A stretch of DNA of 63,262 bases. Source: Streptomyces griseoluteus (GTDB taxonomy: Bacteria; Actinomycetota; Actinomycetes; Streptomycetales; Streptomycetaceae). The position numbers and the translations under genes were made by a program. The notes beneath the pieces were generated by a model. It was given only the letters and a program-made list of their open reading frames with translations, ran no database searches and had not been told where the DNA came from. Of this stretch, positions 27,663 through 39,567 are shown in pieces. Each line of letters begins with the position of its first letter. The first letter of the stretch is position 1. The DNA lies in assembly GCA_000717735.1 (NCBI GenBank), contig JOBE01000047.1, positions 1-63,262 of the forward strand, in the 5' to 3' direction.

Positions 27663-29246
27663 TTAGGCGGGCGCATTCTGCCTGCTCTGCCATGCCGGGC
27701 CATGTGCGTTCAGGAAGGCGACGGCGATCGAATCGCTTGCCGTGTTGTCGAGACCGAACGCGACGGGGTTATGCTCGAGCGCACCAAGCAGTGACGCAGC
27801 GACACCGAGATCTGTAATTCCAAACTGTGTCTGCATCCAATGCCCTACCGCTATTCGGCGATTGTTTGCCACCACAAGCGGGTCTCCACCACGCGCGAGC
27901 CTCCCGCCGCTCGTGATGTTGATATCGTCCATCGTGCGCTCGAAGTGGTTCTTCATGTTGATGCGGATGCGATCCCTTTCCTGCACACTCGCGGCTGCCT
28001 GTGCCTGGGCGGCTGCCGCCTGCTGTGGAGTCATCGGACCGGTATTGCCGGCGTTGTGATTGTTTACCATCATGGCCAAGGTCTGGTTGTCCAGGGAAGC
28101 GTAGACGGACTCGCAGAACCTGGGAAAATGGGTCAGCCACCCGATCTTGCCGTGGATGTGCCCGGCGCTGTTGCTTGCCGTGATGTCGACAGCGCCGGCA
28201 TAACCCATGTCGCTTTGCCGGACCAAGAGGTAGTCCGGGCGGGTCGCCCCGACTGGGGTCTGCGTTTGACTCACGTATCCTGCGGGCATGGCACGTCCTT
28301 GCAGGTGAATATCTGTCAGCGTCTCTACGACGTACCCGAATTGCATACTCACCCCTCCGGAAACACCTTGGGTGACTTGCTGGTTCCACACCCGCAGCCA
28401 CTGGGCGATGTGACCATTTGTGTTCCCGAGGGTGGCCAACGGGCCAAGCGAAGGGGCGGAGACGACAAAGTTGTACGCCCACTGGACCGCGCTGTCCACG
28501 GTATTGGCGAAGCTCCAGAACGCGGCCGAGTCCGCGTGTTGTTGATTCGAATCGTACTGCTGAACAATCTGTCGTTGAATTCCAGTGCCGTCAGCGGCGC
28601 GCGTCGTCGTCGCTTCGCGATCCGCCTCGGTGTCACGCGGCGGACCGCTCAGGGCCCGGGTCGCGTTGGCCTCCGCCTCGCGTTCGAAGCGGTCGGAGGG
28701 GTCGGACACTTTGAGCCCGGCCTCGTTGTCCGTGCCGGCGACCGGGCCCTGTCGCTGTTGGATGACGTGGGTGAGCTCGTGGGCGAGCGTGTGCCTGTCG
28801 CCGCCGCCCTCACCAATGACGACGTGGCTGCCCGAGGTGTAGGCGCGAGCGCCGATCTCGGCCGCAGATGCCTTCGCCGCTGTGTCGCTGTGGATGCGGA
28901 CATCGGAGAAGTCGGCCCCGAGCCGCGCCTCCATATCGGCACGGGTGGTCTCGTCCAAGGGCCGGCCCGAGGAGCGCAGCACATCGTGGACGGCCGACCG
29001 CTGCACCTCTGGCGCACCACCCGGTGTCCGGGATGGCGGGGCAGCCTGGTGACCGCAGGCCGGTCCATGCTGGTGCAGGCCGGGCTGCGCCCACGGATGG
29101 CCCGCCTGGCGCAGAAGCTGCACCATGGCTATGTTCCCCGCTGTCTGCTGGACGCGCCGCGAATCCGTACGGGACAGCGGTTCCGCCACCGGGCGCTGCC
29201 GAGGCGCGTGTTGGTCATCGGGCCGTTGGTCGTGCTCATGGACCAT
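27663..29246 (-). CDS. DUF4157 protein with unknown C-terminal domain, probable injection-system cargo
   Basis: 527 residues from ATG 29246 (MVHEHDQ); a longer frame to 29342 lacks support. Residues 31-46 (RVQQTAGNIAMVQLLR) match the QRTxGN-type motif seen in cargo of extracellular contractile injection systems. Residues 95-170 are DUF4157: PLDETTRADMEARLGADFSDVRIH and HTLAHELTHVIQQ with HExxH at 156-160. The rest (about 225-527) is unfamiliar. It has E308 in YVVETLTD, PDYLLV at 337-342, VDITASN at 352-358 and K367, an order that could fit a PD-(D/E)XK nuclease fold, but this is only a guess. The C-terminal half has visibly lower GC and mixed codons, while the N-terminal half looks native. 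No signal peptide, immunity gene or injection-system gene is next to it. Confidence 0.85.
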   Translation of the reverse strand: MVHEHDQRPDDQHAPRQRPVAEPLSRTDSRRVQQTAGNIAMVQLLRQAGHPWAQPGLHQHGPACGHQAAPPSRTPGGAPEVQRSAVHDVLRSSGRPLDETTRADMEARLGADFSDVRIHSDTAAKASAAEIGARAYTSGSHVVIGEGGGDRHTLAHELTHVIQQRQGPVAGTDNEAGLKVSDPSDRFEREAEANATRALSGPPRDTEADREATTTRAADGTGIQRQIVQQYDSNQQHADSAAFWSFANTVDSAVQWAYNFVVSAPSLGPLATLGNTNGHIAQWLRVWNQQVTQGVSGGVSMQFGYVVETLTDIHLQGRAMPAGYVSQTQTPVGATRPDYLLVRQSDMGYAGAVDITASNSAGHIHGKIGWLTHFPRFCESVYASLDNQTLAMMVNNHNAGNTGPMTPQQAAAAQAQAAASVQERDRIRINMKNHFERTMDDINITSGGRLARGGDPLVVANNRRIAVGHWMQTQFGITDLGVAASLLGALEHNPVAFGLDNTASDSIAVAFLNAHGPAWQSRQNAPA

Positions 29247-29651
29247 GGCGATGCCGCCTTCTGATCGAGGGGTGCTGGAAGAATCCACGACACTGCCCCC
29301 GAAGGCCCCGGGGAAGCGACTGCCGGACGGAGTGGCGGGCACACATCACTGCCCGGCAGTACATCCCTGGACACACGACCGAGTATCTGATCGTTTCAGA
29401 ATGACGAGGCTGCTGAGCAGAGCCGACTGCGGCTCTGCGTATCAGTTACGGGAGGTCGAGTGCTTCGGCCCAGACGTTGCCGCCCTTGGCCCAGGTCCAC
29501 AGCCACTGTTTTCTGGGCGGTTCTGACTCGATGAGCCGGTGGCGCCGTACGCGGTTCCGCGCGGGGAGGTCGTCGATCCGAGGCCGGATCGGGTGGGGCG
29601 CTGGACGGTGTTCGCGCACCGGACGGACGACCTCGGACGCGCCGACCGGCC
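29247..29651. other. Intergenic region without a supported CDS
   Basis: Holds the promoter side of the DUF4157 gene and the 3' side of the metalloprotease gene. Moderate GC at 29370-29420 (AGAATGACGAGG...) suggests a promoter area. Open frames here have no recognisable product. Confidence 0.4.
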
Positions 29652-29684
29652 GCAGGGCCCGCCACCCGGAGGTGGGGGCCCTGC
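29652..29684 (-). terminator. Long GC-rich hairpin terminator of the metalloprotease gene
   Basis: GCAGGGCCC (29652-29660) pairs with GGGCCCTGC (29676-29684); inside, CCACC (29662-29666) pairs with GGTGG (29671-29675) around a CGGA loop. It gives a 14-bp stem with one bulge just beyond the metalloprotease stop. Confidence 0.85.
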
Positions 29685-29708
29685 GTCATGTCCGGTCCTC
29701 GCCGGGTG

Positions 29709-32815
<3,107 letters not shown>

Positions 32816-33020
32816 CGTGGCGGCCGCGCCCAGTCGCCGTCCGAGACCGGTCCCGGCGGACCGCCGGGATGACGGCGGAGCGGCCGGTGGGGCGGTCGGG
32901 CCGGTGGAAGGTGGCGTGGAGGATGGTGGGGTGGAGGATGGTGGGGTGGAACTGGCATTCCTGGCTCCCCTGTCCGTGTGAATCCCCTACTGGCACATGA
33001 ACCGGGCGAGTACGGAGCAA

Positions 33021-33427
33021 GGGACCATTCGCTGACGCATCGTGCCAGCGGGTGCGGCGGCCCGTCCGTACCTCGCACTGGTCTCCGCCCGAAGGGACGA
33101 AGCCGAAACGTTTCCCGACCGGCGGGAGGGCGTTCGGTCGCGGGTGAGCGTGAAGGCTCGACCAACACCAAGCGGCCGCTGCAGGGGCCCCGTCGTCGGT
33201 CGCCGCGATCGTCCACGTGAGGGTCGCCCTTCGGCGGCGAGATGGAGCGCTGCCGGAGACGCTCCGTGGACGGCCCTTGCCCGGACTGCCGACCAGGTCC
33301 GGTCTCTTCGGTCAGCGTCGGGTCCGGGTGAGGATGCCGACGAAGTGGATACCCACGCCGCGTCGAGCCTCTACCTTGAACTCCGACGGAAGTTACAAGT
33401 AGCGTCAATTGCAAGTGAGTTGGTGTC
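33021..33427. other. Intergenic region, no gene seen
   Basis: Lies between divergent genes. Short open frames are Arg/Pro-rich shadows. It presumably holds the promoters of the metalloprotease and the sigma-like gene; AT-richer DNA at 33375-33420 just before the sigma-like start is a likely promoter site. Confidence 0.4.
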
Positions 33428-34903
33428 ATGGCAAAAGATCCGGCGGATACGGTTGCCGTCAGCGGGGTCGGGTTCGGGGACTACTACCGGGCGCATGTTG
33501 GGCCGCTCGTCGCTCTGTCGCTGTTGCGGGGCGCGGACCTGGTGGAGGCGGCGCGGCTCGCCCAGGACTCGATGGCAGTGGCCCGGCGGTGGATGGACCT
33601 GCTGGCCGCGAACGCGGTCGGGGCCGCGAAGGACACCAGGACCCCTGTGGTCACCGCGCAGGCGCTGCGGTCCTGGACATGCCGGATGACCGTCGGCGGC
33701 GGCGTCGGAACGCTCCGCCCAGCGCACGGGACAATGCCCGCCCTGCTGGGGAAGGGCAGCACCGACGCCCTGGTGCAGGCTCGGACGGTGGTGGCGCTCG
33801 CCCCGCTGAGAGAGTTGAACGAGCGCCAACTCAACGTCATAGCCTTTCGGTTGGCCGGCTGTGCGCCGGGAGCGATCGGGTACGAGCTGGGCCTGTCGAT
33901 GCCGAAGGTGCACCGCACTCTGCGCCACGTCGGCAAACTGCTCGAAGCGGAGACGGGGGTACGGCAGGTCAGGGGTGCCGAGGCGCCGGGGGAGGCCGAG
34001 GGGACATCGGCGGCAGACGTCAGGTTCGCGGACCTGCTGGGCGAGGTGGCAGCCGCGCTGGATCCCGTACTCGACCTGCGGGCCGGGCTGGACGAGGTGA
34101 GCGGCTGCATTGATGCAGACGGGACCACCGCTCGCCGCGGCCCCGTACCGCCGCTGTGGAACCTCGGCCCTTCGCTCCCCGTGCCGCCCTTCGGCGCGCC
34201 AGTGCTGCACTCGTTCGCCGAGCCCGCGCCATCCGGGGTACGGGCGTACGCGGCCGGCCTCGCCCGGTGCGACGCGCAGGGCCGCGAGGCTGCGCTCGGC
34301 GGGTTTCCCACTGTCGAGCTGGCGGCCGTACGGCTCGGAGCGGTGCTCGCCCTTCAGGTGGAGCGATTCCGGCGGGAGGCCGAGAGGTCCGGGACACGGG
34401 CCACCAGGGACGAGTTCCGGACGGAGGACGCCCGGGCGTTCGCCGTCGCACTGGCACAGGACGCCGCGCTCGCCGCGCCGATGTTCGACGCGGTGAAGGA
34501 CCTCGACGTCCCGCGCCGCGTCGGCTTCCTGGCGGCGGGCCTCGCCCATGACGACCCCTGGACGAACGAGGTCTCCTACGACGGGATCGAAGCGTCCCTC
34601 GCCCTGGCCCAGTTCCGGCGCGCGGCGGTGCGGGCGGCGCTGCGCGCGTTGCACCGGCCCGGTGCGGACACCTCCCCTCAGTCCGGCGGCTCGCTCGCCG
34701 AGGCCCTCACGCAGTCCCTGAGCAACACCCACCGGATGATCCACCAGCTCGACGAACTGAACAGCGACCTCTCGCGTGCCGAGTCGACACTGCCGGACGG
34801 CTACTACGTCGACATGACCCGGGACTTCGACCTCCACCAGAGATTCCACGCAGACCTGGCCATCGGCATCGACGCCGTCCAGGAGGCCCTGTCGCAGCAC
34901 TAA
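33428..34903 (+). CDS. Sigma-factor-like protein with long unknown C-terminal part
   Basis: 491 residues from ATG 33428. The N-terminal 170 residues look like a diverged ECF-type sigma factor: a region-2-like segment (GFGDYYRAHVGPLVALSLLRG, about 16-60) and a region-4-like helix-turn-helix (LNERQLNVIAFRLAG... YELGLSMPKVHRTLRHV, about 130-172). The remaining 320 residues are unrelated to known sigma extensions that I recognise; they are Ala/Leu-rich and end in a helical HQRFHADLAIGIDAVQEAL. Such a fusion might be a one-component regulator. The stop codon TAA is formed by target TA plus the first base of the IS element; without the IS it would be TAG, so the protein is unchanged. Confidence 0.75.
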   Translation: MAKDPADTVAVSGVGFGDYYRAHVGPLVALSLLRGADLVEAARLAQDSMAVARRWMDLLAANAVGAAKDTRTPVVTAQALRSWTCRMTVGGGVGTLRPAHGTMPALLGKGSTDALVQARTVVALAPLRELNERQLNVIAFRLAGCAPGAIGYELGLSMPKVHRTLRHVGKLLEAETGVRQVRGAEAPGEAEGTSAADVRFADLLGEVAAALDPVLDLRAGLDEVSGCIDADGTTARRGPVPPLWNLGPSLPVPPFGAPVLHSFAEPAPSGVRAYAAGLARCDAQGREAALGGFPTVELAAVRLGAVLALQVERFRREAERSGTRATRDEFRTEDARAFAVALAQDAALAAPMFDAVKDLDVPRRVGFLAAGLAHDDPWTNEVSYDGIEASLALAQFRRAAVRAALRALHRPGADTSPQSGGSLAEALTQSLSNTHRMIHQLDELNSDLSRAESTLPDGYYVDMTRDFDLHQRFHADLAIGIDAVQEALSQH

Positions 34904-35784
34904 AGGGTGTTGCAGAAGGCTGTGGTGCGGGCATTTTCCCTGATGGGTGGGGTGCTGAGGGCCGAGTCGTTGTGGGTGGAGACGTTCACGGGTCTGCGGA
35001 TGCGGCAGTTCGAGCGGCTGCTGGAGGTCGTGCGGGAACGGGGCGGGGACGGGCCCAGGTGGTGGTCGTCCGTGGTGTCTTCCGCCGGCGGACCGGGTTC
35101 TGCTGGTGGCCGTGTACTACCGGACGAACCTCACGATGCGGCAGCTCGTGCCGCTGTTCGGCTGCTCGCCGGCGACGTGTGCCGGGTCATCCAGCGGCTG
35201 CGGCCGCTGTGGGCGATCGAGCCGGCCACCCGCCCGGCCGACGTGGTGGAACGGTTGTGGATCGTGGCCGGCACCCTCGTCCCGGTCCGCGACCGGAAGG
35301 CCGGAGCATCCTCACGCAACTACCGGTTCTCGGCGAACGTGCAGGTCATCATCGACGCGGACACCACACTCGTGATCGCGGCGGCCCGGCCGGTGCCCGG
35401 CAACACCGCGGATGCCAAGGCCTGGCGGGACTCCGGCCTGGCTGCCGCCTGCGAGGGTGTGACCGTGCTGGCCGACGGCGCCTGCATCAATTCCGCTCTC
35501 GTCGTCCCGCACCGTAAACGACCCGGAGGGGCCCTCCTGTCTGGTGAGGAGGAGGACAACGCCAAGCACCGCAGAGTCAGGGCCCGCGTCGAGCACGCCT
35601 TCGCCCGCATGAAGCACTACAAGATCCTTCGCGACTGCCGCCAGCGCGGCACCGGCCTCCACCACGCGGTCCAGGCCGTTGCCCACATGCACAACCTCGC
35701 CATGGCCGCGTGAGCAGGCCAGCCCCGAAACCAGCCCCGAAACCAGCCCTGACCTGCCCGGACACGACCTTCTGCAACACCCTT
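34903..35784 (+). mobile_element. IS5-family insertion sequence, 882 bp
   Basis: Perfect 17-bp terminal inverted repeats: AAGGGTGTTGCAGAAGG at 34903-34919 and its complement at 35768-35784. Both ends are flanked by TA (34901-34902 and 35785-35786), the usual target duplication of this group. One DDE transposase gene fills it. The insertion point is the stop codon of the upstream sigma-like gene. Confidence 0.92.
34907..35713 (+). pseudogene. IS5-family DDE transposase with two compensating frameshifts
   Basis: 268 residues in one open frame, but residues about 55-88 are out of phase. The true helix-turn-helix (DRVLLVAVYYRTNLTMRQL, PLFGCSPAT) is read in another frame at about 35085-35172, and the original frame returns at CRVIQRLRPLWAIEP. 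So one insertion and one deletion cancel out. The catalytic part looks normal: DADTTLVI, LADGACI and the C-terminal RARVEHAFARMKHYKILRD (E of the DDE triad). The protein made would lack its DNA-binding helix, so the element may be inactive unless the shifts are sequence errors. Confidence 0.8.
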
Positions 35785-35794
35785 TAGGCGGGGG

Positions 35795-36085
35795 ACCGGA
35801 GGTACTGCCGGAGGGGACCGCATGGTCCCGGGCCGGCTCGCCGAACGGGGCCGCGGTCGACGACAGCAGCCGCCACGGGAACGTGACCCAGGTGCTCTCG
35901 CGGTGGTCACGCAGCCAGACGAGCCGGATGTCGTAGGGGTCGTGGCGGACGTCCCACCGGTCCTTGCTGCCGGGGATCCCGGACTTCTCGCGCCGCGGGC
36001 CGTCCGGCCCTCCCCGCAGGAGAAGCGTTGGTTGATCTTGGTGCCGTAGGCGTTGACCGCCTGGATCGGATGCCACCTCCGCGCG
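35795..36085 (-). pseudogene. C-terminal remnant of a Mu/TniA-type transposase
   Basis: On the minus strand, AVNAYGTKINQRFSC and, one frame away, KDRWDVRHDPYDIRLVWLRDHRESTWVTFPW are read. The pattern (Y-G-x-K-I-N, then DPYD-x-x-x-VW-x-R-x-H) is the beta-barrel C-terminal domain of Mu transposase/TniA-like integrases. The catalytic domain is absent and there is a frameshift. The IS5 element sits at its edge. Confidence 0.65.
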
Positions 36086-36121
36086 GTAGATGGCATCCGA
36101 CCGGCGGGGCGCCGGAACCAG

Positions 36122-36841
36122 CTACGCGCTCTGGGTCAGCAGACCGGCGTCGATGACCTCAGCGATATGGGTGGCGCCGCGGCTGTTCTGGTGGATGTGG
36201 TCGGTCGTGAGCACGAGACCTCGGCGCCGCGAGATCGTGTCGAGGCTGCGGCGCAGCACTGCGTGCTGGACGAGGACGCCGACGACCGCTGCGGGCGTCA
36301 CCTCCCGGTATGAAATCGGCGGCGGGTCCGCTTGGCGCAGTTCCTCGATCTGGCGTTCATGGAGCGGAAGGTAGGCCACCTCCTTGGTGGCGGCGACCTC
36401 GGCGATCATCCGGCTGTACGCCTGCGATGCCTGTGCCGCTGCTCCGTCGAGTTGTTGGCCGAGGACCGGGAGCGACAGCAGACCGATCGTCGCGTCGGTC
36501 TCCGTTCGCAGCCGTGCGACGGCGGCTCCCAGGCACTGCTGGAACCAGCCGGCTGACGGGCGGTCAGGCAGCTGTTTACGCTTCATGGCCTGCTCGACGG
36601 GGTAGCCGGCGAGGCTCGCTCGGGCGTCGTTGGTCCCGATCAACACGGTGATCACATCGGGCGGGTCCGCGACGACGGCATCGAGGCGCTGCAGGAGGTT
36701 GTAGGCGAAGTCGCCGTTGGCACCGAAGCGGGCAAGTCGCACGTCGCCGGGAGGGTGGCGTCGTCCGAGAAGATCCAGGTAGTCGACGCTGAACTGCGCG
36801 CGGGTGAGGCTGTCGCCGAGGCACGCGATGCGTGTCGTCAC
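36122..36841 (-). CDS. SGNH-family hydrolase (GDSL-type esterase/lipase)
   Basis: 239 residues. The four SGNH blocks are visible: GDSLT near residue 9 (Ser nucleophile), GANGD near 40 (Gly), GTNDAR near 68 (Asn), and DHIHQN near 215 (Asp and His). No signal peptide, so it is probably cytoplasmic. The GTG start at 36841 overlaps the stop of the cupin gene as GTGA, so the two form an operon. Substrate unknown; likely an ester. Confidence 0.88.
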   Translation of the reverse strand: MTTRIACLGDSLTRAQFSVDYLDLLGRRHPPGDVRLARFGANGDFAYNLLQRLDAVVADPPDVITVLIGTNDARASLAGYPVEQAMKRKQLPDRPSAGWFQQCLGAAVARLRTETDATIGLLSLPVLGQQLDGAAAQASQAYSRMIAEVAATKEVAYLPLHERQIEELRQADPPPISYREVTPAAVVGVLVQHAVLRRSLDTISRRRGLVLTTDHIHQNSRGATHIAEVIDAGLLTQSA

Positions 36842-37308
36842 GGCGCTTCCTCCGGGCCGGGCGTGCCGACGCGTTCGGTCGGGCGGGTGTCGGTCCGAGG
36901 GCGGTGGTCGGTGCCGAGGGTCGCGGTGATGGCCAGGATGGACGTCGGCCCCTCCATGTCGACCACGTGCCATACCCCCGCCGGGTTGATGGTGGCTTCG
37001 CCCGGCCTGAGCAGAACGCGGTCGGGCACCCCGTCCACGTCGCGGGTGACCGTCACGGACCCGCTGAGGCAAACGACCAGTTCGTCGCCTGCAGGGTGGC
37101 TCTCCCAATGGTCGCCGAGCCCGTCGCCGTCGAAGATCATCACCATCCGGCCCTCGGCGCCATCTGCCGCGACCGCGGCGCTGTATGCCTGGAGCACCTC
37201 CGGGTCCCAGGCGAAGCCCTCGACGGGTTTCGCTCTCGATCCCAGTCCGAGGTGCACGGGGTTGGTCCGCAGGTCCATGGCGTTGCGTTCGTGGTTGACG
37301 AGTCTCAT
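36838..37308 (-). CDS. Cupin-domain protein
   Basis: 156 residues with one cupin barrel: HWESHPAGDELVVCLSGSVTV (motif 1, with the metal His/Glu pattern HxxH-like) and GEATINPAGVWHVVD (motif 2 with His). It is the first gene of a two-gene unit with the SGNH hydrolase. The tail after residue 130 is Thr/Pro-rich. Metal-dependent binding or isomerisation of a small molecule is typical for the family. Confidence 0.82.
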   Translation of the reverse strand: MRLVNHERNAMDLRTNPVHLGLGSRAKPVEGFAWDPEVLQAYSAAVAADGAEGRMVMIFDGDGLGDHWESHPAGDELVVCLSGSVTVTRDVDGVPDRVLLRPGEATINPAGVWHVVDMEGPTSILAITATLGTDHRPRTDTRPTERVGTPGPEEAP

Positions 37309-37390
37309 GCCGACGATCGTCCACGACAGCGATCAGGCGGTCTTGAAGAAAAGGGAACGGAAGCCGACGCGACAGGCAGCCGGTCGGCGG

Positions 37391-38227
37391 CTACCCGGTC
37401 CCGAGAAGGACTTCGCCGCGACGCCAGGCCGTCGGCGATCGGCCCGTGAACTCGCGCCAGTCACGCACGAGATGGGCCTGGTCGGCGTAGCCGGAGACGG
37501 TCGCCACATCGGCCCACGGGAGCGGGTCCTGCGTCGCTGCCAGTTCGTGCGCGTGCTCGAAGCGCAAGACGCGGGCGAAGGTCTTCGGCGACAGGCCCAC
37601 CTCACCGCGAAACCGCTCGGTGAGGTACCGACGGCTCCAGCCGAGTTCCGCGGCGACCGCACCAACCTGGACGCAACCCCGCGCGGCGACGAGGCGGCGC
37701 CACGCCTCGGCCACTTCGGGGCGCTCCCGGGGCACGCGGTCGCCGCAGGCGCCACGGCCGACAGCACGGAGGAGCAATTCGTCCAGCGCGGTGAACCGCG
37801 CCGCCCATGTTGTCGCCGATCGGAGCCGGTCGACCAGCTCGACGCCAAGCGCTCCGAGAAGCTCGTCGAGTGGGACAAGTCGGTGGGCGAGCTCGGCGGC
37901 GGGCATGCCGTAGACGGCCCGGGCCCCGAGTGGTGTCAGCGATACCTGCACGCCTTGCTGGCGTCCGTCGTGGTGGATCGCGACGGACCGGCACATCAGA
38001 CCGCCGGCCACGCTGCTGAATCGGGTGACCGGTGACCCGTCGTCAACGCCCGCCGCCACCTGCAAAGGATCTGACAGGCTGATCACCGCAGTGAGCGCGC
38101 GGCTCGGCGGGCCGCAGTGCACCCCCGCCGGGAGCCCGCGGAGGTCGAAGCCGACATACGAGTCGACGTACTGCCGCAAGGCGGGCGCCGGACGTGCACC
38201 GATCCCGGTGGCCGTGTGGTCCTCCAT
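37391..38227 (-). CDS. AraC-family transcriptional regulator
   Basis: 278 residues from ATG 38227; the frame is open to 38269. The C-terminal half has the two helix-turn-helix motifs of AraC: VGAVAAELGWSRRYLTERFR and WADVATVSGYADQAHLVRDW. The N-terminal half fits DUF6597-like sensor domains. It sits just upstream of and in the same direction as the cupin/SGNH pair, so it may control them. Confidence 0.9.
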   Translation of the reverse strand: MEDHTATGIGARPAPALRQYVDSYVGFDLRGLPAGVHCGPPSRALTAVISLSDPLQVAAGVDDGSPVTRFSSVAGGLMCRSVAIHHDGRQQGVQVSLTPLGARAVYGMPAAELAHRLVPLDELLGALGVELVDRLRSATTWAARFTALDELLLRAVGRGACGDRVPRERPEVAEAWRRLVAARGCVQVGAVAAELGWSRRYLTERFRGEVGLSPKTFARVLRFEHAHELAATQDPLPWADVATVSGYADQAHLVRDWREFTGRSPTAWRRGEVLLGTG

Positions 38228-38283
38228 TTTCGTCAGTGTACGAGCCTCCCAGCCCATCAAGATCACCATCCAAGAACTGACTG

Positions 38284-38844
38284 ATCACCGCCGTTTGCTG
38301 CTGGTGACACGGTTCTTACCGGCACCCCGCCTCCTCCGAACATCCAGAGAATCGGGCGGATCCGGATCCGGACGCGTGTCGCGCATCGCGGACCTAAGTG
38401 ACTGCATGGCGGCGTGAGAATGGGAACGGCTCACCCGCGCCCGCGGAACCCGGCGCCTGAAGATCATTGCTCAGGGCATCATCCGACGCTCCGTGCTGAT
38501 CGCCGGGATCGTCGGTCTGGTCGTCTTGTCCAACCTGCTGAAGGACAGCTTTCCCCTGGCCCGCGGCACGGTCCGGGAAGAGGAAGCCAACGGGCCGTTG
38601 ACGCGGCCCCGGCACCAGAGCGCGGATCGGGGGCCGCGGACCGCACCGGCCTGGACGTGGGGATCCTAGTCAGAGGCCTCTTGAGGTCGGTGCCGTGACC
38701 GGCGGCTGAGGCTGCCGAGCCCGGGGCGTAGAGCTGAGCGCTCCCCGCGTTGCATGTCGGGTCGGGCCCCGCGCCATACCTGTGCTGATCCCCGATCTGT
38801 GGGTTCGTGATTCCTCTGCCCCGTTGCGGTGGGATCCTGCGCGG
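38284..38844. other. Gene-poor region
   Basis: A hydrophobic stretch is coded at about 38467-38640 (RRSVLIAGIVGLVVLSNLLKD) but without a convincing start codon or ribosome site; it could be the remains of a small membrane protein. No other feature is seen. Confidence 0.35.
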
Positions 38845-39541
38845 ATGAGACACGCGTGCAGGGCGGGGGCTACGGCGGCTGGGATGGTCGTGGTGGCGGT
38901 GTTGGGGACGGGCTGCGGCAGCAGTGGTGACGGGCGGCGGGGGCGCGGCCGTGGGTAGTGAGGCGTCGGCCATCGAGGACGCGGTGGGGGACCTGCCGTC
39001 GGAGGAGCCGTACGTCACGGAGGAGCCGACGGGTCCGGAGGCGGAGTTGGACGCGCTCGCGGCAGCCAAAGGGTGGGAGGTCGACGACGGTATGTACTTC
39101 TCGGCGTCGGACTTCGTGACCAAGGTCTGCGATCGGCTGCCGACCGAGGAAGTGACGGAGGAGTCACGGCCGCAGTGGCTCGCGGAAGGGCTGCTGTTCT
39201 GGGACGACGGGAAGGAGGTCTTGCTGGCCGGGATCCCGAAGCTGTGCCCGGAGTGGACGGACGAGGTGTAGGCGGCGGCGTCGGGTGAGTACGAGCGGTG
39301 GTTCAACGAGGGCACGTACACGGTGGAGGCGAAGCCGGCGGGGGATATCGGGAAGATCGCGCCGGGGACGTAGCGGGTTGAGGGCCAGCTGTCGGAGTGC
39401 TGCTGGGAGCGGACTCGTGAGGACGGCGAGATCATCGACAACCGGTTCGCGGCGTCGGCGCGGAAGATCACGGTGACGACCGCGCCGTCCGATGACCAGT
39501 TCACATCGGAGAACTGCGGAACGTGGAAGCCGGTGAAGTAG
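38845..39541 (+). pseudogene. Lipoprotein gene with one frameshift and two in-frame TAG codons
   Basis: ATG 38845 starts a lipoprotein signal peptide (MRHACRAGATAAGMVVVAVLGTGC, lipobox LGTGC). After GCGSSGDG a base is missing near 38935 and the frame moves to the one holding EASAIEDAVGDLP and SRPQWLAEGLLF. That frame meets TAG at 39269 and again at 39371, yet keeps clear homology between and after them: EYERWFNEGTYTV, then CCWERT and SENCGTWKPVK before the final TAG at 39539. The C-terminal PGTY / CYWER / CGTW pattern is a common actinobacterial lipoprotein domain; the second TAG replaces the conserved Tyr. Confidence 0.75.
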
Positions 39542-39567
39542 CCCACCGCCTCTCCTATCATGGGGAC

